Shown here: piece after piece, positions 1-5,562 of the stretch | Layout of the letters: every line of letters begins with the position of its first letter | Numbering within the stretch: position 1 is the first letter of the stretch | Assembly: GCA_016285815.1 (NCBI GenBank) | Contig: JAEERN010000118.1 | Coordinates: 1-7,272 of the forward strand | Length of the DNA stretch: 7,272 bases | From: Clostridiales bacterium | Lineage (GTDB): Bacteria > Bacillota > Clostridia > Oscillospirales > QAMX01 | Direction of reading: 5' to 3' | Notes under the pieces: generated by a model | Seen by the model: only the letters and a program-made list of their open reading frames with translations | Told to the model about the DNA's origin: nothing | The model's database searches: none | Position numbers and translations under genes: made by a program

Positions 1-1
1 C

Positions 2-658
2 GCGGAGCTGGCGGCGGCGCGGCTGGCCGACGCGGCCCGCCGCGGCGACCCCGGCATGAAGATGTTCGCCTTCGACACCGAGCCCGTCCCCGACGGCGAG
101 GCCCGGCGCGTCTTCGACGAGATGCGCGCCGCGCCGGAGCGGGATTTCGGCAAGAACAACGCCTTCAACCGCTGGTTCAAGCTGGGCCAGATGCTGGCCG
201 CGGGCGAGGCGGGCCTGGCCTGCTGCGTCCACACCGGCTATTGGAACGACTATCGCGAGCTCAACCCGTCTTACCTGCTGCCCTTCGTGCGCCAGCACCA
301 CTTCCACCGGATCGACCTCTACCACGTGGGCTATCCCTACGTCCGCGAGGCCATCATGCTGGGCAAGGTCTGGCCCGGGGTCCGCATGAACATGGCGTGG
401 ACCTATCTGATCAGCCGGCGGTTCGCCTTCGACGCGCTGGAGGAGATGCTGGAGATGCTGCCGGACAACAAGATCTTCGGCTTCGGCGCGGACTATTACG
501 TGGTGGAAAAGGTCTTCGGCCACCTGTGCATGGCGCGGGAGGTCATCGCCGAGGTGCTGGCCGCCAAGATCCGCCGCAACGAGATGACGACCGAGCGCGC
601 ACTGGAGCACGCCCGCCGCATGCTGGTGGACAACCCCAAGGAGTTCTATCACTTCTGA
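2..658 (+). CDS. Amidohydrolase-like (metal-dependent hydrolase) protein, C-terminal part, 5' end outside window
   Basis: The reading frame is open from the first bases of the window, so this is the C-terminal 218 residues of a longer protein. An ATG at 56 is internal: the frame continues upstream as Ala/Arg-rich helix-like sequence and no ribosome binding site precedes it. Counting from that Met, the segment VHTGYW (His59), YHVGYPY (His90) and GFGADYY (Asp146) have the order and spacing of the beta-5 His, beta-6 His and beta-8 Asp of amidohydrolase-superfamily TIM barrels (amidohydrolase-related/uronate-isomerase-like group). In that superfamily these residues bind the metal and activate water. 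The helical tail ending in FYHF resembles the C-terminal cap of such enzymes. No signal peptide can be judged because the N-terminus is missing, but the family is cytoplasmic. The substrate cannot be told from this fragment; a role in sugar-acid or small-molecule catabolism is inference. It converges with the minus-strand FN3 fragment. Confidence 0.72.
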   Translation, partial: AELAAARLADAARRGDPGMKMFAFDTEPVPDGEARRVFDEMRAAPERDFGKNNAFNRWFKLGQMLAAGEAGLACCVHTGYWNDYRELNPSYLLPFVRQHHFHRIDLYHVGYPYVREAIMLGKVWPGVRMNMAWTYLISRRFAFDALEEMLEMLPDNKIFGFGADYYVVEKVFGHLCMAREVIAEVLAAKIRRNEMTTERALEHARRMLVDNPKEFYHF

Positions 659-693
659 GCCTCCCGCCGCGCGGCGGAAGAATAGACTGTAAA

Positions 694-729
694 CACCCCC
701 GGCCGGAGCGCTCGCTCCGACCGGGGGTG
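694..729. terminator. Long GC hairpin between convergent genes, probable terminator
   Basis: CACCCCCGG (694-702) pairs perfectly with CCGGGGGTG (721-729). After one C/A mismatch, CGGAG (704-708) pairs with CTCCG (715-719), giving a stem of about 14 bp with a small loop. It lies 36 bases after the stop of the plus-strand amidohydrolase gene and 54 bases after the stop of the minus-strand FN3 fragment, where a shared bidirectional terminator is expected. The U-tract is poor on both sides: on the minus strand the stem is followed by TTTACAGTCT, on the plus strand by CGTATGT. The structure is certain; efficient termination is less so. Confidence 0.55.
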
Positions 730-782
730 CGTATGTCAGGAGGCTTTTCTTTTTCGCCCGGAAAGACCGCCGGCCCGGCAGG

Positions 783-1277
783 TCACTTCGCCGTTTCGGT
801 CACCGTGTTGGAATGGGCCGAAACGAACTTCGACACCTGCGCCGCCACGTAATAGCTGTACTTTGTCCCGCTTTCCACCGTCCGGTCGACGTAAGCCAGC
901 GTCCGGCTGGTGCCGATCTTCTCGTATGCCCCGCCCGGGGAGGCGCGGTACACGTTGTACAGCGTCGCGCCCGGCACCTCGGCCCACGTCAACTTGAGCC
1001 CGGAGGCGTAGGCCTTGATGGTCACCGCCGGGGTCTCCAGCCGCACGGTCTTGGCCTCGGCCCCCAGCGCGCTGTAGGTGTCGGACACCCGCGCCTTGAT
1101 CGCGTAACGATAGGTCTTGCCCGCGACGGCCGTCTTGTCCACGTAGCTCGCCGTCCGGGACGAGCCGATTTTTACGAATTCCCCGTCGCCCTCGGCGCGC
1201 CAGACGTAATAGATCGTCGCGCCGGTCACTTCGCCCCAGGTCGCCTTGATGCCGCTGGTGTAGTTGGTCAGCTTCGA
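783..1277 (-). pseudogene. Two-FN3-domain protein fragment, 5'-truncated (no usable start codon)
   Basis: This minus-strand frame encodes two tandem fibronectin type III domains and stops with TGA at 783-785. The repeats match each other: SGIKATWGEVTGATIYYVWR in the first and SGLKLTWAEVPGATLYNVYR in the second, then IGSSRTASYVD versus IGTSRTLAYVD, and closing Tyr-rich strands. FN3 domains of this type sit near the C-termini of clostridial secreted and surface proteins and act as spacers or binding modules. The first domain seems to lack its opening strand. The frame stays open upstream to a TTG at 1559, but has no ATG anywhere, and codons upstream of about 1277 become AT-rich and non-FN3. That extension also runs through a promoter and the terminator of the preceding gene. 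The first in-frame GTG (1227-1229) lies inside domain 1. No signal peptide or cell-wall anchor is seen. I read it as the 3' remnant of a larger surface-protein gene; a real small gene with an unusual start is the alternative. Confidence 0.6.
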
Positions 1278-1325
1278 TCTTTTCCCGAAATTCCGGCCGA
1301 TTTGCGGGAACCGGCTGATACGGCC

Positions 1326-1354
1326 ATTATACCATACCCCACATATCTTTGCAA
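1326..1354 (-). promoter_or_regulatory. Sigma-A-type promoter facing the FN3 fragment (extended -10)
   Basis: On the minus strand TTGCAA (1349-1354) and TATAAT (1326-1331) are separated by exactly 17 bases, and TGG directly precedes the -10, giving an extended TGnTATAAT element. Transcription would start near 1319 and enter the FN3 frame about 40 bases later. No ATG, GTG or TTG lies in the FN3 frame between the predicted start and domain 1. An out-of-frame ATG overlaps the -10 and its frame ends after 19 codons. Confidence 0.65.
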
Positions 1355-1507
1355 TGACATTTGCACAAAAAGTTGCTTCAAAAACAACAAACAGCACAAA
1401 AAGCTTCCGGAAAGAAGCGGAGAAAAGCTTGGTCGGGGATCGTTGTGCACAAACCGCCGGGGGCAGGGCGGCGGGCCGATCGCAGGTAAAAATTTTCCGC
1501 ACCCAAA
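1338..1507. other. AT-richer intergenic stretch with short repeats
   Basis: Composition falls well below the GC level of the flanking genes, with A-runs on the plus strand. TTTGCA occurs twice (1349-1354 region and 1360-1364 region) in direct orientation, and AAGCTT occurs at 1401-1406 and 1425-1430. On the minus strand GCTTC-TTTCCG-GAAGC followed by TTTTT (about 1398-1418) forms a weak 5-bp hairpin with a U-tract, a possible secondary terminator behind the strong one at 1508-1537. I see no gene here. Confidence 0.4.
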
Positions 1508-1537
1508 AGCCCCGCCGGGCATACGCCCGGCGGGGCT
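1505..1537 (-). terminator. Intrinsic terminator of the beta-helix gene
   Basis: A perfect 13-bp stem, AGCCCCGCCGGGC (1508-1520) against GCCCGGCGGGGCT (1525-1537), closes an ATAC loop. Read on the minus strand it is followed by TTTT, and a second T-run lies about 15 bases on. It begins 18 bases after the stop codon of the 1556-2749 gene. Confidence 0.85.
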
Positions 1538-1555
1538 CCGTTTCCAGGTATCGGC

Positions 1556-2749
1556 TCAATCCAGGATCAGCGTCGTCCCGTCGCCCGACATCAGCGCGTC
1601 GCCGTCGGTCCGCAGGTGCGACAGGGAGAGGTGGCGGATCGTGCCGTCGTTCTGCAGCAGCGGGAACGGCTCGCCGATCCGGTTCTGCTGCACGATGTTG
1701 TCGAGCAGCAGGTTCTCCACCGTCACGTCCTTTTCCAGACAGACGGTCGGGGTGCAGACCTGCTCTTCCTTGCGGAACACGTTGGAGATCGTCACGCTGC
1801 GGGCCTTCACCTTGCTCTCGAACCAGAGCAGCGGGAACACCCCCATGCCGTCCTTGTGGTAGACGGACTTGCGCTCCGCCTTGGAGGCGAAGATGTTGTC
1901 GAGGACCAGCCCGTCAAAAGCCGCCGTCGGCTCGCCCGGAAGGTCCTTCGTCATGCCGATGCAGTACTGGTAATAGGTGCCGTACACGTTGTGGATGCGG
2001 ACGTTTTCCACCGGGCAGGCGAAGCACAGGAGGCGCACGGCGCTGTGGCAGTCCTCGGCGAAGATGCCGTCGACGTCCACGTCGGTGATGGGGCCGTGGG
2101 TGCCCTCGTCGGCGTTCAGCGCCACCAGGTCGTCGTAACAGGCGCCGCGCAGGTTGCGGATGCTGCCGTAATGGCAGTTGCCGTCCAGATGCACGCCGTC
2201 CATGTTGACGGCCCAGGGGTTGCCGTAGTTGAAGTCGAACGTGATGTCTTCCACGGCGAAATAGCTGACGCGGTCCAGCGTGACGGCGAAGGTCATGGGG
2301 TCCTTCATGGTGAGGCCGCTCAGGTGCAGGCCCCGGACGTGGCGCAGATAGATGCACATCCCGTCGTACTCCGGGAACTCGTCGTGCGGGAAGAACCAGG
2401 GGTGCGGCAGCTGGCCCCTGTTGTTGTAGTCCCAGATGCCGCCGGACACGGCGATGTTCTCGTCGACCGGCCGCGCGCAGGGATCCGGCAGGTCCGCGCC
2501 CGCCCGCCGCTTGGCGTCGGCCAGCTCCTCGGCGTAGGCCTCGTTGCGCAGCATGGCGCAGTTGGAGCCGTCCGCCAGGCGGATGACCGCCAGCCGCGGC
2601 AGGCGCAGCTCCTGATTCGAGTGGATCACCAGCGGCTTCGAGATCCGATAGCAGACCTGCGGCATGGGCAGATCGACCAGTCTCGTCCGCGAATCCAGCA
2701 GCTCCTGGATCCCCTGTGTGTCGTCGTGGGTCCCGTCTCCGTACAGCAT
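1556..2749 (-). CDS. Right-handed beta-helix protein, GH28/pectate-lyase-superfamily-like
   Basis: The 397-residue protein starts with YGDGTHDDTQGIQELLD (residues 3-19), the hallmark opening of pectate-lyase-superfamily/GH28 beta-helix proteins (YGAxGDGxxDDTxAIQ). Beta-helix rungs with repeated V.N...N.. spacing follow from about residue 95 to the end. GH28 enzymes hydrolyse polygalacturonan or related uronic-acid and rhamnose-containing glycans. Their catalytic Asp positions have plausible counterparts here: Asn182-Met-Asp184-Gly and Asp206-Asp207, spaced as in polygalacturonases. The later HG and RIK motifs are not clear; His235-Ser and Lys268 are the nearest candidates. No signal peptide or transmembrane segment is present, so the product appears cytoplasmic. 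ATG at 2749 is preceded by AAAGGA with a 9-base spacer and by a perfect promoter, and a terminator follows, so the gene is a single transcription unit. It could be an intracellular glycosidase acting on imported oligosaccharides, or a non-catalytic or lyase-type beta-helix protein. Fold is confident, activity is not. Confidence 0.8.
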   Translation of the reverse strand: MLYGDGTHDDTQGIQELLDSRTRLVDLPMPQVCYRISKPLVIHSNQELRLPRLAVIRLADGSNCAMLRNEAYAEELADAKRRAGADLPDPCARPVDENIAVSGGIWDYNNRGQLPHPWFFPHDEFPEYDGMCIYLRHVRGLHLSGLTMKDPMTFAVTLDRVSYFAVEDITFDFNYGNPWAVNMDGVHLDGNCHYGSIRNLRGACYDDLVALNADEGTHGPITDVDVDGIFAEDCHSAVRLLCFACPVENVRIHNVYGTYYQYCIGMTKDLPGEPTAAFDGLVLDNIFASKAERKSVYHKDGMGVFPLLWFESKVKARSVTISNVFRKEEQVCTPTVCLEKDVTVENLLLDNIVQQNRIGEPFPLLQNDGTIRHLSLSHLRTDGDALMSGDGTTLILD

Positions 2750-2758
2750 AGGCTTTTT

Positions 2759-2764
2759 TCCTTT
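2759..2764 (-). promoter_or_regulatory. Ribosome binding site of the beta-helix gene
   Basis: AAAGGA on the minus strand lies 9 bases before the ATG at 2749. It fixes the start, which also places the conserved YGDGTHDD motif at the very N-terminus. Confidence 0.75.
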
Positions 2765-2804
2765 CCGATTTCAGAGCGTTTTTGCCGTTTTCTCCGCTGA
2801 CTGT

Positions 2805-2833
2805 ATTATACTTGGGGCGGCGGCGTCTGTCAA
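2805..2833 (-). promoter_or_regulatory. Perfect consensus sigma-A promoter of the beta-helix gene
   Basis: Minus strand TTGACA (2828-2833), a 17-base spacer and TATAAT (2805-2810) match the housekeeping consensus at every position. Transcription should begin near 2798, giving a leader of about 50 bases. No operator-like palindrome overlaps it, so expression looks constitutive or controlled elsewhere. Confidence 0.88.
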
Positions 2834-2886
2834 TACCGGAAAACGCGGTCCCCGGGCGGTCTGTTCGTTTTGCCGCGGCGGGCGGG

Positions 2887-4158
2887 TCACGCCAGACCGG
2901 GCGGACAGGGCTTGCCGATCTTCCGGCGATAGTCGAAATAGAGCTCTTCCGTGGCCAGCGCCATCTTGGTGACGGAAAAGTCCCGCCCGCGGGGATAGAC
3001 GTACCAGGTGTCCGTCAGGGTGTTCAGGTCGACACAGTCGCCGTGCTTGCCGAGATAGTCGTATTCGATGTGGCAGGAGTACAGCGACGGCACCGGCTTG
3101 ACCATCTCGAAGGGGTCGCCGTCCACGTCGACTCCCCGCACGGAAAAGCCGTTCCCGTCGTGGAGCAGGATCCCCTCGCCCAGCCGGATGAAGCGCCGGG
3201 CGTTGGGCAGCGAGTCCACCGTCACCGCCAGCGGGCCGGAGGAGTAGACGCCCCGCCGCACCTCGTCGCGGACGTTGGCCCTTTGCCATTCGTACCAGTC
3301 CGGGATGTGTGAGAACTCGGTCCCGCCCGCGTCCGCCCGCAGCTCGCCCAGCTCGGTCATGGTCCAGCTCTTGCCGCAGGCGCCGCAGATCAGCTGCGCG
3401 CCCCGGGAGGTCATGCGGAACTCCCGCCCGCAGGCCGGGCACTGGTACAGCACCTTGTGAAGCCCCTCCGCCCGTTTGGGATAGGAGATCCGGATGCCGC
3501 GCTCGCGCTGCCAGCGAAAGTCGTCGTACCGGAAGGCCTCGACGATACGGCGGTTGATCTCGTCCAGGGGCGTGGCGCGCAGCTCGTCCGGGGTGAACAG
3601 CAGGGTCATCTCCGCCTCGGTGGGGGAGACGTTCCGGTCGTGAAGGTTCCAGAAGGGCGAGTTGACGTGGTGTCCGTGGCAGATCAGCGTCACCACGGGC
3701 ACGTTGAGCAGGCGGCACAGCTTGCCCAGCGACGCGGGCAGCACCGCGGAGGTCCCGCACAGGGAATAGCGGGCCTCGGGGTAGATGACCGCAATATCGC
3801 CGTTCCTGACCGTGCGGCGAAGCTGGTAGACCAGCTTGGGGTCGCTGGTGAACTTCCGCTTGCAGATGCAGCCCACGTCCCTCAGCAGCTTTTCCCGGCC
3901 GATGAACCCGTCGATGGCCACGACGTAGTTCGCCCGGTACGGCCGGATGGCCATGGTGGCCACCTTGAAGTCGAAAAAGGCGTTGTGGTTGCAAAGCAGA
4001 ACGTAGGGGGGCTTCAGCCCCTCCGTGCCCCGGCGGACCAGCCTGGTCCGGTGCCGCAGCACCTCCGGCAGGCTGATCCCCACCGTCAGCGGCCGCAGGA
4101 ACCACCTGGTGCGCACCGGGGGCGCGGCCATGTCGAAGCGCTCGAATTCTTTCTTCAT
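2887..4158 (-). CDS. PlsC-type acyltransferase with C-terminal zinc ribbon
   Basis: The 423-residue protein has an N-terminal lysophospholipid/glycerolphosphate acyltransferase domain: CNHNAFFD (Asn57-His58-x4-Asp63, the catalytic HX4D box), a divergent second block around GCICKRKF (96-103), YPEARYS (126-132, the PEGxR substrate block with Ala for Gly) and VPVVTLICHG (153-162). Enzymes of this family transfer a fatty acyl group to a lysophospholipid at the membrane face. From residue 239 follows a zinc ribbon, Cys240-x2-Cys243 and Cys258-x2-Cys261, then about 160 residues I do not recognise, beta-rich by eye and ending in FDYRRKIGKPCPPG. At 423 residues it is much longer than typical PlsC (about 240). 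ATG 4158 begins MKKEFERF, with only a weak upstream GGAAAAGACGG. A GTG at 4195-4197, overlapping the preceding stop as GTGA, is an alternative that would add 13 residues and couple translation. It is second in an operon, 35 bases after the other acyltransferase gene. Acyl acceptor unknown. Confidence 0.83.
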   Translation of the reverse strand: MKKEFERFDMAAPPVRTRWFLRPLTVGISLPEVLRHRTRLVRRGTEGLKPPYVLLCNHNAFFDFKVATMAIRPYRANYVVAIDGFIGREKLLRDVGCICKRKFTSDPKLVYQLRRTVRNGDIAVIYPEARYSLCGTSAVLPASLGKLCRLLNVPVVTLICHGHHVNSPFWNLHDRNVSPTEAEMTLLFTPDELRATPLDEINRRIVEAFRYDDFRWQRERGIRISYPKRAEGLHKVLYQCPACGREFRMTSRGAQLICGACGKSWTMTELGELRADAGGTEFSHIPDWYEWQRANVRDEVRRGVYSSGPLAVTVDSLPNARRFIRLGEGILLHDGNGFSVRGVDVDGDPFEMVKPVPSLYSCHIEYDYLGKHGDCVDLNTLTDTWYVYPRGRDFSVTKMALATEELYFDYRRKIGKPCPPGLA

Positions 4159-4193
4159 ATTAATATAGACCGTCTTTTCCGCGTCGCTCCGCG

Positions 4194-5072
4194 TCACCAC
4201 GAGCCGCGGTAGCCCACGCCGTATTCTTCGGTGTAATAGTCGACCCGGCGGGAATCCCGGAACACCGGGGGATAGGGGTTCTCCTGCGGCTCGATCCCGG
4301 CCAGCCGGCAGACCGCCTCGTGGCACCGCCGGGTCAGATCGGTCTTCCGGTCCCGGTCCGACAGCGACGGGTCCGGCAGAAGCGGCTCGCCGATGGTCAG
4401 CGTCAGACAGGCGATCTGGCCGAAGATACGCCGGCGGATCCAGCCGGGCCGGCGGTAGGAGAACGCCATGGGCAGGACGGGCGTTCCGTTCTCACAGGCC
4501 AGATACGCCGCGCCGCGCTTGAACGGGCGGATCGGCGCATAGTACTCCCACATGCTGCCCTCGGGGTAGAGGTGCAGCCAGCCGCCGCCGTCCAGCAGGC
4601 CCTTCACGGCCCGGAGATACGCCATGGTGGCGTCGGTGCCGCGCTCGGGGATGGGGATCCCGCCGGTGTGGCGGATCATCCAGCCGTTCTCGCCGTTGAC
4701 GTTGGGGGCCCAGACCAGGATGTTGGTCCGCCGGGGCCGGAGGGCGCACATGACGGCGATATAGTCCCACATGTGCACGTGGTTGCAGCAGGAGACCACG
4801 CCCCCGGACAGCAGGTCCCGGTGGCGCTTCAGGTTATCCCGGCCCCGGATCTTCAGCCCCATCCGGATCCGCGCCAGCGGGAACACGAGAAGGTAAAGCA
4901 GCGTTCGGACGAAACCGTCCCAGAAGCGGAATCCCGGGGACCGGTCGAGATAGGGATAGTTCTTGTCGAACACGATCCCCCGGTCCTTTTTGACGTGCAG
5001 GTAATGCCGGTCGGTCTGTTCGGGGTAGGGATAGCGGTTGGTCTTGGGGTCGTACGGCATATTCAGATCCAT
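4194..5072 (-). CDS. Lysophospholipid acyltransferase (PlsC/1-acylglycerol-3-phosphate acyltransferase family)
   Basis: All four acyltransferase blocks are present in order: CCNHVHMWD (Asn97-His98-x4-Asp103, catalytic HX4D), GGIPIPERG (137-145), LYPEGSMWEYY (168-178, phosphate-binding PEG block) and GTPVLPMAF (196-204). A hydrophobic stretch at about residues 54-68 (FVRTLLYLLVFPLA) probably anchors it to the membrane. The known family reaction is acyl transfer to lysophosphatidic acid or a similar lysolipid, making phosphatidic acid for membrane lipids. The charged, Tyr-rich N-terminal 45 residues are longer than in typical PlsC. The start is ambiguous: ATG 5072 has GGA six bases upstream, whereas GGAG abuts it directly; ATG 5060 (residue 5) would have GGAG 12 bases upstream. 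It is first in a minus-strand operon with the zinc-ribbon acyltransferase and has its own promoter about 95 bases upstream. The exact acyl acceptor and donor cannot be read from sequence. Confidence 0.87.
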   Translation of the reverse strand: MDLNMPYDPKTNRYPYPEQTDRHYLHVKKDRGIVFDKNYPYLDRSPGFRFWDGFVRTLLYLLVFPLARIRMGLKIRGRDNLKRHRDLLSGGVVSCCNHVHMWDYIAVMCALRPRRTNILVWAPNVNGENGWMIRHTGGIPIPERGTDATMAYLRAVKGLLDGGGWLHLYPEGSMWEYYAPIRPFKRGAAYLACENGTPVLPMAFSYRRPGWIRRRIFGQIACLTLTIGEPLLPDPSLSDRDRKTDLTRRCHEAVCRLAGIEPQENPYPPVFRDSRRVDYYTEEYGVGYRGSW

Positions 5073-5173
5073 CTCCGATCCGTGTCTGGACTTCTCGCGC
5101 GCGGCGCGAGGGAACGACGGGGAAAGGGGAACGAAAAAACGCGGCTTTTGTCGATCCGGACACCATTTCCCCC

Positions 5174-5202
5174 ATTATACCACCCGCGGGCCCGTTTGTC
5201 CA
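5174..5202 (-). promoter_or_regulatory. Sigma-A promoter of the acyltransferase operon (extended -10)
   Basis: Minus strand TGGACA (5197-5202), 17-base spacer and TATAAT (5174-5179), with TGG before the -10 giving TGnTATAAT. The predicted transcript starts near 5167, leaving a leader of about 95 bases before the ATG at 5072. I see no riboswitch-like fold in that leader by eye. Confidence 0.8.
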
Positions 5203-5479
5203 CGCCGCGCGGCCGCTTTGCGGCGGCGGTGTTGAAAAACTTTTGCGGAATCATTTCCAAAATCACGGTTTTTCGGCCGGTTGTTTCGGTCCTTTCGCAA
5301 AAGAACGGCCTGACCGGAAAACGGGACGGCCGCGGTCCTCATTCCGGCCGGAAACGTGGAAAACCTTCGCGCGACCCCTGCGGCGGGATCCCGAAGACCG
5401 GGGGCCGGGCGCGAAAGTTTTGTTCAGATTGTCCAGATGAGCTGGTATTTAGCTGGACTAATTTTGTGCATGCTGTTCC
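5203..5479. other. Divergent intergenic region with candidate regulatory palindromes
   Basis: This stretch separates the two divergent promoters and holds no credible gene. It contains a perfect 12-bp palindrome TTCCGGCCGGAA (5342-5353), and an inverted repeat GTCCAG (5431-5436) / CTGGAC (5453-5458) separated by 16 bases and lying 21 bases before the -35 of the binding-protein gene. Nested in the latter are a direct repeat AGCTGG (5440-5445, 5451-5456) and TTAG-CTGGA-CTAA (5449-5461). These could be activator or repressor sites; no cognate regulator is in the window. Confidence 0.4.
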
Positions 5480-5490
5480 TTGCAGTGCAA
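5480..5490. promoter_or_regulatory. Perfect palindrome TTGCA-G-TGCAA on the -35 box, candidate operator
   Basis: An 11-bp perfect inverted repeat begins with the six bases of the -35 element. A dimeric repressor bound here would block polymerase, which fits an inducible transporter gene. Short palindromes occur by chance, so the role is inference from position. Confidence 0.4.
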
Positions 5491-5508
5491 TACTTTTCTC
5501 TGTATAAT
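5480..5508 (+). promoter_or_regulatory. Sigma-A promoter of the solute-binding lipoprotein gene
   Basis: TTGCAG (5480-5485), 17-base spacer, TATAAT (5503-5508). The transcript would start near 5515, leaving a leader of about 48 bases before the ATG at 5563. Confidence 0.82.
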
Positions 5509-5545
5509 TACAGTAGATTCTTGTCTGGAATCGAAAAATTTTAAA

Positions 5546-5551
5546 GGGAGG
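5546..5551 (+). promoter_or_regulatory. Ribosome binding site of the solute-binding lipoprotein gene
   Basis: GGGAGG, within AAAGGGAGG, lies 11 bases before ATG 5563, which starts a textbook lipoprotein signal peptide. It settles the start codon. Confidence 0.8.
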
Positions 5552-5562
5552 ATCACCACAAC

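Noticed and set aside
664..677. 14-bp palindrome CCGCCGCGCGGCGG just after the amidohydrolase stop
   Set aside because: It has no loop and no T-run, and such GC palindromes are expected by chance in this composition; the hairpin at 694-729 is the better terminator candidate.
1268..1329. ATG within the -10 box, encoding a 19-residue peptide that ends next to the FN3 frame, suggesting a frameshifted start
   Set aside because: The ATG overlaps the TATAAT element, so it would not be in the transcript from that promoter, and the peptide does not resemble an FN3 or signal sequence.
1278..1559. Upstream extension of the FN3 frame to the TTG at 1559, with a hydrophobic stretch (LFVLFVVFEATFCANV)
   Set aside because: The stretch resembles a signal peptide, but the frame would span the terminator of the previous gene and a promoter, uses AT-rich non-biased codons, and has no ribosome binding site at the TTG.
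1616..2800. A 394-codon plus-strand open frame opposite the beta-helix gene
   Set aside because: The product is Val/Ala/Gln/His-rich without recognisable domains, and it overlaps a gene with perfect promoter, RBS, terminator and family motif on the other strand.
2820..2886. Possible terminator after the acyltransferase operon (CGCGG and CCGCG before TTTT on the minus strand)
   Set aside because: The stem is only 5 bp with a loop of over 20 bases. I could not find a convincing intrinsic terminator here, so read-through into the beta-helix gene is possible.
4159..4326. Longer N-terminus for the zinc-ribbon acyltransferase, reaching back to 4326
   Set aside because: It would overlap 132 bases of the preceding acyltransferase gene, and the added residues are Arg/Pro/Gly-rich shadow sequence.
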